A DNA stretch of 64,000 nucleotides from an uncultured Prevotellaceae bacterium (GCA_900317835.1 ONIL01000001.1:141968-205967), one strand, 5' to 3'; counted from the first letter of the stretch, positions 26,507-38,086 are shown. A program made the numbers and translations. Notes: generated by a model not told the origin, from the letters alone.

Positions 26507-27361
26507 TTAGTACAGACGTTCGATGATGCTATTGTCGCACAGGCTGGACTCCAGGTCGGCATAAGGGATGGTGATTTTGGGCTCTCCAACAGCCTCAACA
26601 GCCAGTTCGTTGGGCAAGTAACTCCATGTCACGCCGTTATCATCAAAGTAGAAATTGGGTGTCACGGTGATGTTTTCAACATTAAAGTAGCCCAAATCGT
26701 TCAACTGTTCATTGCCCGTAGCGTTATTTTGCTTGAGCAACTGCTGCTTGAGCAACTGGCAGACGTCGGCAACGGCATCGTCCCTGAAAAGTCTATTCAC
26801 GTCAATATAAGTCTGTGTCTCGACGTCAAAGCTGTAATAGCGGTGAGTGACAGCTGTGACCTTGTCATTCTTTTTCACCACATCAACACGCTCAAACGTT
26901 ACCACACCGTTCTTGTTGTAGATTGGGGTAACACGGGTGCTGGTGACATACTTGAGGGTCGTCAATTCATCGGCTTCGGCGACCTCGGCGGCCACATCGT
27001 CGTTAATCGGTTCCTCCATAAAGTCATACTGATGCATGCTGTTGACCACAACTTGACGCATCGCGTCTTGCAGCGAGAGCGTGTCACCCGATTCCAGCAC
27101 ATAGGCCGCAAAAAGGCGCTGCAGGCTATCGAGTCGTGCCCCATCACCTGCTGACACCGGGTAGTCGATAGATGCCTCGGCCACAATGGTGCAACGCTCG
27201 CCATTGCTCATCATGAAGGCCGACGTGTCATTCAGCCGTTGGGTTTTCACCGAAACTGCCGGCACATTATCACTGCCACCGCCCGATTTCATTTTCTTGC
27301 ATGAGGGCGTCAACGTAGTGATTGACAGTAGTATGAGTAGAGAAAGAATCTGATATTTCAT
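26507..27361 (-). CDS. DUF3298/RsiV-like lipoprotein
   Basis: A 284-residue envelope protein. From the ATG at 27361 the N-terminus is MKYQILSLLILLSITTLTPSC, a signal peptide with an approximate lipobox at the cysteine; the open frame extends to 27409 but adds residues unlike a signal. The C-terminal half (VTHRYYSFDVETQTYIDVNRLF ... FYFDDNGVTWSYLPNE ... ITIPYADL) fits DUF3298, the domain that binds lysozyme in RsiV. No anti-sigma segment is present here, so the role is open. It is divergent from cvfB. Confidence 0.8.
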   Translation of the reverse strand: MKYQILSLLILLSITTLTPSCKKMKSGGGSDNVPAVSVKTQRLNDTSAFMMSNGERCTIVAEASIDYPVSAGDGARLDSLQRLFAAYVLESGDTLSLQDAMRQVVVNSMHQYDFMEEPINDDVAAEVAEADELTTLKYVTSTRVTPIYNKNGVVTFERVDVVKKNDKVTAVTHRYYSFDVETQTYIDVNRLFRDDAVADVCQLLKQQLLKQNNATGNEQLNDLGYFNVENITVTPNFYFDDNGVTWSYLPNELAVEAVGEPKITIPYADLESSLCDNSIIERLY

Positions 27362-27476
27362 AATCGTTAATCCTTGTTTGTCATGAATCATTTTGCTAAA
27401 GTACAACAAATTAATCTAACTCAGACCTGAGAAATGGATTTTTTTACCGAACTTTGCAGAAAAATATCTTCATGAC

Positions 27477-28304
27477 ATGAAAATCGGAGAATACAACACA
27501 TTGCGCATTAACCGCATGGTGGACTTTGGCGCCTATCTCATCGACGACGATACCCATGAGGTGCTGATGCCCAAACGATATCTCACGCCCGAGATGAAAG
27601 TGGGTGACATGGTTAAAGTCTTTGTATATAACGACAGCGAGAACCGCCCCGTTGCAACTACCGAGGTGCCCCATGCCGTTGTGGGCGACTTCGCCCTGAT
27701 GCGCGTCAAGGCAGTTAACAAGGTGGGAGCCTTCCTTGACTGGGGACTCACCGCCAAGGATCTGCTGGTGCCCTTCAGCGAGCAGCGTGTGGACATGCAG
27801 GCGGGACGCAGCTACATCGTGCGGGTCTATCTTGACGAAGCTAGCCAGCGCATCGTCGCCAGTGCCAAGCTCGCCAAGTTCCTCAACCACTCTGAGCCTG
27901 ATTATTATCACCGCGAGAAGGTGGAGGTTCTTGTGGTTCAGCGCAGCGACCTGGGCTACCGTGTTATCATCAACAACGCCCATTGGGGACAAATTTACCA
28001 GAATGAGATCTATCAGGACGTGAACATTGGCGACCGGTTGACAGCCTTCGTCAAGCAGGTGCGTCCTGACGGCAAGGTGGATGTCACTCTCGCTAAAATC
28101 GAAAAAATGCGAGTTGATGACCTCGCTGTGCGCATTGAGCAGTACCTGCGCGACCACGGTGGCGAGATGGCATTGACCGACAAGAGTAACCCTGAAGCCA
28201 TCAACAAAGCCTTCGGGTGCAGCAAGAAGGATTTCAAGAAAGCCATCGGCCTCCTCTACAAACAACAAAAAGTCACCCTGGGCGACACCACCAAATTGAC
28301 ATGA
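27477..28304 (+). CDS. CvfB/YitL family S1-like RNA-binding protein
   Basis: A 275-residue cytoplasmic protein with tandem S1-type modules: NRMVDFGAYLIDDD (first), VNKVGAFLDWGLTAKDLLVPFSEQ (second) and a third around DRLTAFVKQVRPDGKVDVTL, followed by a winged-helix C-terminus (KKDFKKAIGLLYKQQKV). The family affects virulence factor expression in Staphylococcus; the RNA target is unknown. Its stop overlaps the fucosidase ATG (ATGA), an odd pairing of a translation-related gene with a secreted glycosidase. Confidence 0.88.
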   Translation: MKIGEYNTLRINRMVDFGAYLIDDDTHEVLMPKRYLTPEMKVGDMVKVFVYNDSENRPVATTEVPHAVVGDFALMRVKAVNKVGAFLDWGLTAKDLLVPFSEQRVDMQAGRSYIVRVYLDEASQRIVASAKLAKFLNHSEPDYYHREKVEVLVVQRSDLGYRVIINNAHWGQIYQNEIYQDVNIGDRLTAFVKQVRPDGKVDVTLAKIEKMRVDDLAVRIEQYLRDHGGEMALTDKSNPEAINKAFGCSKKDFKKAIGLLYKQQKVTLGDTTKLT

Positions 28305-29791
28305 TTGCAATGAGACGGCAAATTTCCTTTTTCATCTTGTGGCTCATCGCATTGACCGTGATGGCCGACAATAACATGGCGCCAGAGCCCTGTGGGCCAC
28401 TGCCGACGCCACAGCAGGTTGAGTGGCAGAAGATGGAGACTTATGCCTTTATCCACTTCGGTCCCAATACATTTAATGATAAGGAATGGGGATATGGTGA
28501 CGCGCCAGTCTCATCGTTCAACCCTACCCGACTCGACTGCGAACAGTGGGTGCGCACGCTCGTTGGGGGCGGTATGAAAGGCGTCATACTCACCTGCAAG
28601 CACCATGACGGCTTCTGCCTGTGGCACACGAAGTATACTGATTACAATGTTGCGAATTCGCCTTTCAAGCGTGATGTGGTGAAAGAGTTGTCAGAAGCCT
28701 GCAAGAAGTATGGCATCAAGTTCGGTGTTTACCTCTCGCCGTGGGACAGGCACCAATCCACATACGGCACACCCGAATATGTCACCTATTACTATCATCA
28801 GCTGGAGGAGCTGATGACACAGTATGGCGACATTTTTGAGGTGTGGTTTGACGGTGCTAATGGAGGTGACGGTTGGTATGGCGGAGCAAGCGAGAAACGT
28901 GAGATTGACCGCAGCACCTACTATAACTATCCTCATGCTTGGAGTATCGTCAACCGCCTGCAACCTGATGCGATTATCTTCTCGGACGGTGGACCCGGTT
29001 GCCGCTGGGTGGGCAACGAGAAAGGCCATGCTAATGCAACGAATTGGGCCTTTGTACGCAGCAAGGACGTTTATCCTGGATACCCCGCCTATGAGGAACT
29101 GCAATCGGGACATGCCGATGGCGACGCATGGTGTGCCAGCGAGTGCGACACCAGCATCCGCCCCGGATGGTTCTATCACGAGAACGAAGACGACAAGGTG
29201 AAAAGCGTCGAGCAACTGACCGACCTGTACTACCGCAGCGTGGGCCATAACGGTACCATGTTACTCAACATTCCAGTTAACCGCGAGGGTCTGATTCATC
29301 CGACCGACTCGGCAACGCTGATCGCCTGGCGCGAACGCATTGCTGACGAATTAGGCAACAATCTGCTGTCAGGTGCCAAGTTCAGCGCTAGCGACACAAG
29401 GAATAAGCGTTATGATGCGGCCAAGATTGGCGACGGCGATTGGGACTCCTACTGGGCTGCCAGCGATGGTGTGACCGCAGCCGATATCATCATCAAGACC
29501 AAAAAGGATGTGACGCTCAATTGCATCGTGCTGCAGGAGTATATTCCCTTGGGACAGCGTGTTAAGGAGTTTGTTATCGAGTATAAGACCTGCTGCGGCC
29601 ATTGGGTGCCGGTGATTGTAGATGAGGAGACAACGACCATCGGCTATAAACGCATCGTGCGGTTTGCCGAGAAGACTGCCGACGAGTGGCGCATACGCAT
29701 CCACGATTCACGTGCATGCCCATGTATTAATAATGTTGAAGGATATTATCGGGTTAATAGTAACGGTTCTAGCTATGGGTACAGTAAGTGA
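28301..29791 (+). CDS. GH29 alpha-L-fucosidase, exported
   Basis: A glycoside hydrolase of 496 residues that removes L-fucose from glycans. The signal peptide (RRQISFFILWLIALTVMA) starts a few residues in. The GH29 barrel shows YAFIHFGPNTFNDKEWGYG, TCKHHDGFCLWHT and the nucleophile D184 in EVWFDGANG. The C-terminal part (about 370-490) looks like a discoidin-type carbohydrate-binding domain (DGDWDSYWAASD, VLQEYIPLGQRVKEFVIEY). The ATG at 28301 overlaps the cvfB stop; the next ATG (28310) is an alternative. The open frame from 28217 runs inside cvfB. Likely acts on host mucin or plant glycans in the periplasm or at the surface. Confidence 0.93.
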   Translation: MIAMRRQISFFILWLIALTVMADNNMAPEPCGPLPTPQQVEWQKMETYAFIHFGPNTFNDKEWGYGDAPVSSFNPTRLDCEQWVRTLVGGGMKGVILTCKHHDGFCLWHTKYTDYNVANSPFKRDVVKELSEACKKYGIKFGVYLSPWDRHQSTYGTPEYVTYYYHQLEELMTQYGDIFEVWFDGANGGDGWYGGASEKREIDRSTYYNYPHAWSIVNRLQPDAIIFSDGGPGCRWVGNEKGHANATNWAFVRSKDVYPGYPAYEELQSGHADGDAWCASECDTSIRPGWFYHENEDDKVKSVEQLTDLYYRSVGHNGTMLLNIPVNREGLIHPTDSATLIAWRERIADELGNNLLSGAKFSASDTRNKRYDAAKIGDGDWDSYWAASDGVTAADIIIKTKKDVTLNCIVLQEYIPLGQRVKEFVIEYKTCCGHWVPVIVDEETTTIGYKRIVRFAEKTADEWRIRIHDSRACPCINNVEGYYRVNSNGSSYGYSK

Positions 29792-30611
29792 AAGAGCGAA
29801 ACGAATTGCAGAGGAGATTGAGAAGCGCACGGCTTGTGAACATTACAGGCTGGTTCTCAACGAGGCGTGTGAGCCCAAGATTACAGGCAGTAAAATCGGT
29901 GGCCGACCCTATTGGCCTGCCGATAAGGATTACCCCATTGACGCTAGAGGCAAAAAGATGCTGATGTTGATGCAAGTGAATTGTGCAGAGGCTGGTCTGA
30001 AGGCTCCGCTGCCCGAGGAGGGCATCTTGCAGTGGTTCGTTAGCGTTGATCCCGAACTGATGTATGGTTGCCGTGGCAATTTTGACGACAATGGTAACGG
30101 CATCGCCATCGTTTATCATGAAACCATTGTTGATTCAGTTCCACTCCTTGATATTCCTACCCATGATCGCGTTGACGAGATGTTCACACCCGTCAAGCGA
30201 GAGGTCGCAATTGATGTTTTGGCCGAGCAGACAGCTATGGGTGTAAGCGACGGGCGCTTCAACGGTTTGTTCTTTGACATCGTCAAGGAGATTACCGGCG
30301 TTGAACACACCGACAAGATGTGGTACCAGTATCTAGATAATGATGATTGCCTGTATTTTGAACAAAACCTGGGCATGAAGCGTCCTCGTCACCAGATGCT
30401 GGGCTATCCCTTTTATTCCCAAGACGAGGCACGTCGTGATATGGAGCACTACGACACATTGCTGTTCCAGCTTGATTCGCAGTATTCAGCTATTGACCGT
30501 AAAGACTTGGTCATGTGGGGTGACATGGGCAGCGGTTACATCTTTATCAACCATGATGATTTGGCCGCCCGCAACTTCAGCCACCCTTACTACTGCTGGG
30601 ATTGCGGATAA
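29775..30611 (+). CDS. DUF1963 (YwqG-like) protein
   Basis: A soluble 278-residue protein. SKIGGRPYWPADKDYPID, MLMLMQVNC and QWFVSVDPELMYGC fit the start of the DUF1963 fold, and the C-terminus has GYPFYSQDEAR, LLFQLDSQ and MWGDMGSGYIFINHDDLAARNFS, the family's diagnostic end. Function is unknown, though some members belong to toxin-immunity loci. The ATG at 29775 overlaps the fucosidase end by 17 nt; an earlier ATG at 29733 is possible. A hairpin follows. Confidence 0.85.
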   Translation: MGTVSERAKRIAEEIEKRTACEHYRLVLNEACEPKITGSKIGGRPYWPADKDYPIDARGKKMLMLMQVNCAEAGLKAPLPEEGILQWFVSVDPELMYGCRGNFDDNGNGIAIVYHETIVDSVPLLDIPTHDRVDEMFTPVKREVAIDVLAEQTAMGVSDGRFNGLFFDIVKEITGVEHTDKMWYQYLDNDDCLYFEQNLGMKRPRHQMLGYPFYSQDEARRDMEHYDTLLFQLDSQYSAIDRKDLVMWGDMGSGYIFINHDDLAARNFSHPYYCWDCG

Positions 30612-30635
30612 GAATCAGTCACATATAAAAATCGC

Positions 30636-30664
30636 GAGCGCTGGGACCCAAAGTCTCAGCGCTC
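30636..30664. terminator. Bidirectional terminator between DUF1963 and mutB
   Basis: Arms 30636-30646 and 30654-30664 pair over 11 bp with one G-T around a 7-nt loop. On the minus strand a T-run follows within a few bases, so it most clearly ends the mutase operon. Confidence 0.7.
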
Positions 30665-30706
30665 AACAATTATTTAGATCAAGTGTTGTTCTCAAACAAG
30701 CGGGGA

Positions 30707-32845
<2,139 letters not shown>

Positions 32846-32884
32846 AGTCGTCTCGTCATTTTAAAAGTTTAGCGTTGAAGGCTT

Positions 32885-34675
32885 TTAATTGATGAAATTG
32901 GTAATGCCCATAGCCTTGAATTCGTCGGTCTCGGGACCTGCGAGCACGAGCTCGGCACGGCCGTCGAGTTCCTTCACAGCCTCGGGGATGAGAGCAGCAT
33001 ACTCGTCATCACTGGAGCAGAGCACGACAACGTCGGCTTTCTTCTCCATAGCGGCATCCATACCCTCCTTGACGGTCTTGAAACCGTTGTTGTCGATCAG
33101 CTCATAGCCAGCGCAAGCGAAGAAGTTGTCGCTGAACTGAGCACGTGCCAGGCGCATAGCCAGGTTGCCAATAGTGAGCATAAACACCTTGGGAGTGTTG
33201 GCAGCGTGTTCGGTCTGGAGACGAACCTCCTCGAACTGCTCGGCCAGACGCTTGGTGTTGAGCGTAACAGCACCCTCTTTCTCCTCATGGTTGCAGCCAC
33301 AGTGGCAGCAGCAAGCCTCACGAGCGTCGGCCTTATCAGCAGCCTTCTCGGTGAAGTTGGGGAACTGGTTGGTACCCAGCAGTTGCTCACGGCGCTTAGC
33401 CACCTTGTCGAAGCGCTCCTTGGCGCTAGCGTTGACGGCGTTGATGATGTCACCGCTCTCGAGTGCGGCCTTGAAACCACCCTTGTCCTCCACGTCGAGG
33501 AAGAGCTTCCAGCCCTGCTCGGCGAGGTTCTTGGTCAGCATTTCTACATAGTAGGAACCGCCAGCGGGGTCAACGACCTTGTCGAGGTGGCTCTCTTCCT
33601 TGAGCAGGATCTGCTGGTTGCGGGCGATGCGCTCACTGAAGTCGTCGCTCTTCTTGTAGGGAGCGTCAAACGGAGTCACAACGATGGAGTCAACACATGC
33701 GAGTGCAGCACTCATGGCCTCGGTCTGGCTGCGCAGCAGGTTCACATAGCTGTCATAGATTGTCATGTTGAAGCAGCTGGTCTCGGCATTGACATTCATC
33801 ATGCATGAGTAGTCGTTAGCGGGATTGAACTGCTTAACGATGAGGGCCCACAGCTCGCGTGCAGCACGGAACTTGGCAATCTCCATGAAGTAAACGGTCG
33901 AAACGCCCATGTTGAACTTGATGCGGTTAGCCACCTCATCGGCGCTGAAACCGGCTTCGGTCATCATGGTCATCCACTCGGCACCCCATGCCAGGGCATA
34001 ACCCAGCTCCTGGTAGATATAGGCGCCAGCGTTGTTCAGTGCCAGCGAGTCCACGCTGAAGATGCGCAGGTGAGCAACAGGCTTCACGGCATTCATCAGC
34101 TCGGTGGCCATGGCAACGATGTCGCCAGGGAACGGCTCACCATGCTTGAATGTGCGCTTGAACGGATTGAAAGAGATGCTGCCGACGAAGGTATCCTCGC
34201 AGCCTGTCTCCTTACAGAGGTCAACAAGCTCCTTAGCATACTTGAGCGCGCACTTGGGGCAGCACATGATGTTGATTTCACAGGCGGGAAGGGAGATGCC
34301 CTTTAAGAGTGCCCTCAGGTCAACATCGCCATTGTGCATGTGGAAGCCAATCGAATTGATGCCCTTGTCAAGCACCTCAAGCGCTTTGGCATTGGCGGCC
34401 TGAACATCGTCAACATTGATGTTCTGGCGAACCTTCCAGTCGTTGTTGTAGCGGGTTCCACGGACATAGGGGAACTCACCGGGGAGTGATTTGGTCTGCT
34501 TCAGGTCAGCAATGTCCACGCTGCGATAGAGCGGCTGGGCATTGAAACCCTCGTTTGTCCGCCAAACCATTTTCTTCTCAAAGTCGGCCCCTTTGAGGTC
34601 AACCTCGGCCTTGGCACGCCACTCCTCAGGAGTGACAGGCGCGAATTGGTCGAACAATTTCTTTGTTTCTGCCAT
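32885..34675 (-). CDS. mutA: Methylmalonyl-CoA mutase, small subunit, with Cys/His insert
   Basis: Non-catalytic partner of MutB, 596 residues, with the same two-domain plan (FPYVRGTRYNND, FNMGVSTVYFMEIAKFRAARELW, ... VDPAGGSYYVEML). As expected, the B12-like C-terminal domain lacks the DxHxxG motif. Unusual is the linker before that domain, which carries a dense cluster C455, C456, C457, H458, C459, C461 and H463 flanked by charged residues, suggesting metal binding. I do not recall this in characterised MutA proteins. First gene of the mutA-mutB operon, with its own promoter at 34750-34757. Confidence 0.95.
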   Translation of the reverse strand: MAETKKLFDQFAPVTPEEWRAKAEVDLKGADFEKKMVWRTNEGFNAQPLYRSVDIADLKQTKSLPGEFPYVRGTRYNNDWKVRQNINVDDVQAANAKALEVLDKGINSIGFHMHNGDVDLRALLKGISLPACEINIMCCPKCALKYAKELVDLCKETGCEDTFVGSISFNPFKRTFKHGEPFPGDIVAMATELMNAVKPVAHLRIFSVDSLALNNAGAYIYQELGYALAWGAEWMTMMTEAGFSADEVANRIKFNMGVSTVYFMEIAKFRAARELWALIVKQFNPANDYSCMMNVNAETSCFNMTIYDSYVNLLRSQTEAMSAALACVDSIVVTPFDAPYKKSDDFSERIARNQQILLKEESHLDKVVDPAGGSYYVEMLTKNLAEQGWKLFLDVEDKGGFKAALESGDIINAVNASAKERFDKVAKRREQLLGTNQFPNFTEKAADKADAREACCCHCGCNHEEKEGAVTLNTKRLAEQFEEVRLQTEHAANTPKVFMLTIGNLAMRLARAQFSDNFFACAGYELIDNNGFKTVKEGMDAAMEKKADVVVLCSSDDEYAALIPEAVKELDGRAELVLAGPETDEFKAMGITNFIN

Positions 34676-34749
34676 AAAAATGAAAATTATATAGTAACCT
34701 TAAAATTTATATAGTCACTGTTGATTAATGGAATCTTAATTCCAATCGG

Positions 34750-34757
34750 CAAAGGTA
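34750..34757 (-). promoter_or_regulatory. -7 element of the mutA-mutB promoter
   Basis: On the minus strand the sequence reads TACCTTTG, about 75 nt before the mutA ATG. The leader this implies is too short for a cobalamin riboswitch. Confidence 0.65.
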
Positions 34758-34903
34758 CTACTATTTCCCGAAATAATACCGAAAAAAACACATTATTAAT
34801 TTTTAAAGCGATTTTTGAAGCCAAAATAGTCCCGATTTAGCGAGAAAAGGCAAATTCCATGAGAAGAAAATTCAAAACAACTCGAGAGTCAGGAAAAAAG
34901 ATG

Positions 34904-34911
34904 TACCTTTG
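34904..34911 (+). promoter_or_regulatory. -7 element of the GH18 gene promoter
   Basis: TACCTTTG, 27 nt before the ATG at 34939. It overlaps the first codon of a longer open frame, which excludes that start. The stretch 34676-34903 holds only this and the divergent mutA promoter. Confidence 0.65.
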
Positions 34912-34938
34912 AAGGATAGAATCAAAACTGTTGGAAAA

Positions 34939-35952
34939 ATGACAATAAAACGGATAGCTATCATGGCTTGCATGATGATGCTGATGTTGCCCATGCAGGC
35001 GGGAAAGCATAAGGATGACGGGCCTGTTGTAGCCGCATATGTAACCGGGTGGAACGCTGATATGCCATTGCCTGACTGCTCAGTGTTGACGCACATCAAC
35101 TATGCCTTCGGGAAAGTGAGCAAGACCTATGATGGGGTGACAATCCAACGCCCGGACCGCCTGCGTCAATTGGTTGAATTGAAGAAAGAGCACGAAGTTT
35201 ATATCGTGCTGAGTATCGGAGGTTGGACCGCTGGCGGATTCAGTGAAATGGCGTCAACCGAGAGGCGTCGCAAGGCGTTTGCAAAAGATTGCAAGCGAAT
35301 AGTAAAAGATTTCGGGCTGGACGGCATTGACATCGACTGGGAATACCCCAGCTGCAGCGAAGCCGGTATCATTTCATCACCAGCCGACATTGACAATTTC
35401 ACGTTGCTGATGAAGGAGCTGCGCAAGGCATTGGGCAAGGATTACCTGCTGTCATGCGCCACAGTCGCCGACGCTAAATTCGTGGACTTCAAGGCGATTG
35501 AGCCCTATGTGGACCTGGTGAACATCATGATGTATGACGTGGGCAACCCACCCTATCATCACGCGGCGCTCTACCGCAGCGAGATGTCGGGCCGCGTGAC
35601 GGCCGAGGAAGCGCTGCAAGCGCATCTTGACGCTGAAATGCCTGTGAACAAACTGGTCCTGGGCGTGCCTTTCTACGGCCGCTCAGTTAAGGGTTTTGGC
35701 GACACGGCATACGGGGCCCTCGTTAAGCGCAACGATGTCACACGCATGTGGGACGATATCGCCAAGGTGCCCTATCTGGTCAAGGACGGTGAGTTTGTCT
35801 GCACCTATGAGGATGCTGAGTCGCTATCCTGGAAGTGCAAGTTCATCAAGGAAAAGGGGATGCGAGGAGCCATGTATTGGGAATACCGCTGCGACGACGA
35901 GGCGGGCACGCTGCGCAACGCCGTGTGGAATGGCATCATGGGTCAGCCTTAA
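34939..35952 (+). CDS. GH18 chitinase-like glycoside hydrolase, exported
   Basis: A 337-residue secreted enzyme with signal peptide (KRIAIMACMMMLMLPMQAG) and a GH18 barrel. LTHINYAFGKV and VLSIGGWTAGG precede the catalytic DGIDIDWEYP, whose last acid is E135, the proton donor. MMYDVGNP and GVPFYGRSVKG follow, and MRGAMYWEYRCDD closes the barrel. All catalytic residues are present. The product could be a chitinase or an endo-beta-N-acetylglucosaminidase acting on host N-glycans; the sequence does not decide. Start chosen by the promoter position. Confidence 0.92.
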   Translation: MTIKRIAIMACMMMLMLPMQAGKHKDDGPVVAAYVTGWNADMPLPDCSVLTHINYAFGKVSKTYDGVTIQRPDRLRQLVELKKEHEVYIVLSIGGWTAGGFSEMASTERRRKAFAKDCKRIVKDFGLDGIDIDWEYPSCSEAGIISSPADIDNFTLLMKELRKALGKDYLLSCATVADAKFVDFKAIEPYVDLVNIMMYDVGNPPYHHAALYRSEMSGRVTAEEALQAHLDAEMPVNKLVLGVPFYGRSVKGFGDTAYGALVKRNDVTRMWDDIAKVPYLVKDGEFVCTYEDAESLSWKCKFIKEKGMRGAMYWEYRCDDEAGTLRNAVWNGIMGQP

Positions 35953-36055
35953 TGCAGTCAATTTAATTGCCGTGCAAAAGTAGATGATTTTGACGAATGC
36001 CGAGGAGAAATTGATTTTTTTTAAGCGTCTAGTTGTGAAAATGCGCATTTTAGCC

Positions 36056-36063
36056 TAATTTTG
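36056..36063 (+). promoter_or_regulatory. -7 element of the 36091 gene promoter
   Basis: TAATTTTG, 27 nt before the ATG at 36091. Confidence 0.55.
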
Positions 36064-36090
36064 CAGACAAACTACTAAAAAATCATCAAA

Positions 36091-36609
36091 ATGGAAAATA
36101 ATACTACCGCAGTTAGACTGTATTCATTGGGCTGGAGCGAGATGCGCACCTATCTGTTCGCTTTGTTGTTTATTGTCGGCAACATCGTTCTGCCGCAGCT
36201 TTGTCACCTGATTCCTCAGGGTGGCTTGATGCTGTTGCCCATTTATTTTTTCACGCTGATTGCTGCTTACAAATACGGTCTTCGTGTTGGCCTGATGACC
36301 GCCATTCTGTCACCGCTGATTAATACGGCGCTGTTCGGGATGCCTCCTGTTGTGGCATTGCCCATCATCATTACCAAGGGCGTGTTGCTGGCTCTTGCTG
36401 CAGCCTGGATGGCCAATCGCAGTAAGGGCGCCTCATTGCTAGCGATCATAGGCGTTGTTTTGGCCTATCAACTGGTTGGCGGCCTTATCGAGTGGTCAAT
36501 CACCGGCAGTCTTGCCAGTGCGTTGCAGGACTGGAAACTGGGCTGGCCTGGCATGGCACTTCAAGCCATCGGTGGCTGGGCAGTTATCAACTACCTGCTG
36601 CGCAAATGA
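36091..36609 (+). CDS. Membrane protein resembling an ECF transporter substrate-binding (S) component
   Basis: A 172-residue membrane protein with about five helices (near 18-37, 43-62, 68-82, 88-107, 112-130) and a short C-terminal hydrophobic stretch. Small size, GLRVGLMTAILSPLINTALFGMPP and the SLGWSEMRTY amphipathic start are like S components that bind vitamins or related molecules. No energising ATPases are nearby. The substrate is not known. Monocistronic, with its own promoter and a strong terminator. Confidence 0.7.
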   Translation: MENNTTAVRLYSLGWSEMRTYLFALLFIVGNIVLPQLCHLIPQGGLMLLPIYFFTLIAAYKYGLRVGLMTAILSPLINTALFGMPPVVALPIIITKGVLLALAAAWMANRSKGASLLAIIGVVLAYQLVGGLIEWSITGSLASALQDWKLGWPGMALQAIGGWAVINYLLRK

Positions 36610-36660
36610 CGTTTTTTACAATCTGATCTTATCATTAGAGAATTCATCGTCTCATGATTT

Positions 36661-36686
36661 AACCGCTCACTAGAGCGGTTTTTTTA
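36661..36686 (+). terminator. Intrinsic terminator
   Basis: AACCGCTC (36661-36668) pairs perfectly with GAGCGGTT (36673-36680) around a 4-nt loop, followed by a run of T. Ends the 36091-36609 transcript. Confidence 0.9.
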
Positions 36687-36720
36687 TGAGCAAGACAATG
36701 ATGACACAGTCCCATTGAGA

Positions 36721-38082
36721 TTACCAAATAATTAGGTAAAGGAAACATAAAATGAGTACAATAAGAGATGGTGAATAAGCAATCAAGTCGCGGTGATATT
36801 TCTTATAAAGCCATATAGGCAGAAAACTAAAGCCCATAACCAGAGCCGTATAGGCTATAAACAACATGATGGACAATGCCGCTGGGACTTGTTGTTGATA
36901 TAGGGTAAAGCCGATGAACGGCAGAAAGAGCAAGAACAGCATTTTGATTTTGCCGAGAGTGATGAACTTGGGTGGCACTAGTGTTTCGTTACGATTAAAG
37001 TATTTTCTTGCTATAACGAATGCGGCAGGAATAAGTACAAGCAAGAGTACCGCATAAATAAAGGCCACTGAATCCAAATCACCATGCAGATACCCCACGG
37101 TATACCCCAATACCACAACAACCCATAAAGCAACAATAAACGCCAGGAACAACCACATGATGGTGGATTTCCATGATAACTCATAGAACTGCTTAAAACT
37201 CAGCACAAGCAACCAAACACTGAAAACAGCAATAGCCACCTGAAGAACGCTTAATACTGTCATCAAGCCCATTGTGGGTGCTACCAACGATGCCGTCGAC
37301 ATGAGGTGAGTTTCACAGGCATGATCAACACCTTTAATCAGCATATCTGGAACATCTAAAAGCAGAGATTGAGACACGATAAAAATCATGAAGATATAGG
37401 TCTCGACCAAATTGTAACGACTCTTTGGCTTAAACGCTATCCAGACACATATGACAAACACCACACTAATAAAGAGATACTCATATAGCATGTTCCTCGA
37501 CAAGAACTCTCCGAAACTGAGAGCCCAGTTGGCCAGCATCAGCCACACGCCCGAAAGCATGCCTTCAGGTATGGTGGTATCTTTACACCAATAGAAGTTA
37601 GATTCCATTTGAACGCCAGGTATCAAGCTGATCAAGAGAAGGAGCATGATGACGAGAGCCAGCAGTTTGAAAGGCGGGAAATAGAACTGACGACGACCCT
37701 CCAGATAGTCCCGCACCATGTAACCGGGACGCCAGAAGAGTTCCTTCAATGTGCGAAACATCGGTCGGTTGCCCAGTCCCCAGATGTCGAGGAAATTGAG
37801 AATCGCCTGCTTGAAGGTGTAGCGTTGCCACGTACCAGCCTGGCCGCATTGTGGACAATGGCGTCCCACGTATTTGTTGCCGCAATTGGAGCAGATGCGC
37901 ATTGTCTCATCAATGGTTTTAGGTTTCGCGCTGGGCTCACGCTGACGCCTATCCATCTTCAGGTCAAAGGCACGCAGTTTGCGTTTTAAGGTGTTTTTTT
38001 TCACCACTTTAGGCTTTTTGTGCCATTTGATCTTTTTGATCTTCTTCAGCTTCTCGAGTATGGTCTTCTTAGTCAGTTTCAT
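36721..38082 (-). CDS. DUF3667 membrane protein with zinc ribbon (copy 1)
   Basis: A 453-residue protein. A very basic N-terminus (about 60 residues, many Lys) is followed by a zinc ribbon CSNCGNKYVGRHCPQC and the conserved FLDIWGLGNRPMFRTLKELFWRPGYMVRDYL segment broken here by short spans, then about seven hydrophobic helices. DUF3667 function is unknown. The product of 38107-39036 is a paralogue sharing the ribbon and the RPMFR ... WRPGYM motif. The only reasonable ATG is at 38082, just 4 nt after a -7 element, so the mRNA is probably leaderless. Confidence 0.85.
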   Translation of the reverse strand: MKLTKKTILEKLKKIKKIKWHKKPKVVKKNTLKRKLRAFDLKMDRRQREPSAKPKTIDETMRICSNCGNKYVGRHCPQCGQAGTWQRYTFKQAILNFLDIWGLGNRPMFRTLKELFWRPGYMVRDYLEGRRQFYFPPFKLLALVIMLLLLISLIPGVQMESNFYWCKDTTIPEGMLSGVWLMLANWALSFGEFLSRNMLYEYLFISVVFVICVWIAFKPKSRYNLVETYIFMIFIVSQSLLLDVPDMLIKGVDHACETHLMSTASLVAPTMGLMTVLSVLQVAIAVFSVWLLVLSFKQFYELSWKSTIMWLFLAFIVALWVVVVLGYTVGYLHGDLDSVAFIYAVLLLVLIPAAFVIARKYFNRNETLVPPKFITLGKIKMLFLLFLPFIGFTLYQQQVPAALSIMLFIAYTALVMGFSFLPIWLYKKYHRDLIAYSPSLIVLILCFLYLIIW

Positions 38083-38086
38083 GTCG

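Noticed and set aside
34676-34757. Possible cobalamin riboswitch upstream of the B12-dependent mutase genes
   Set aside because: The leader is only about 70-75 nt and AT-rich, too short for the class and without its conserved core.
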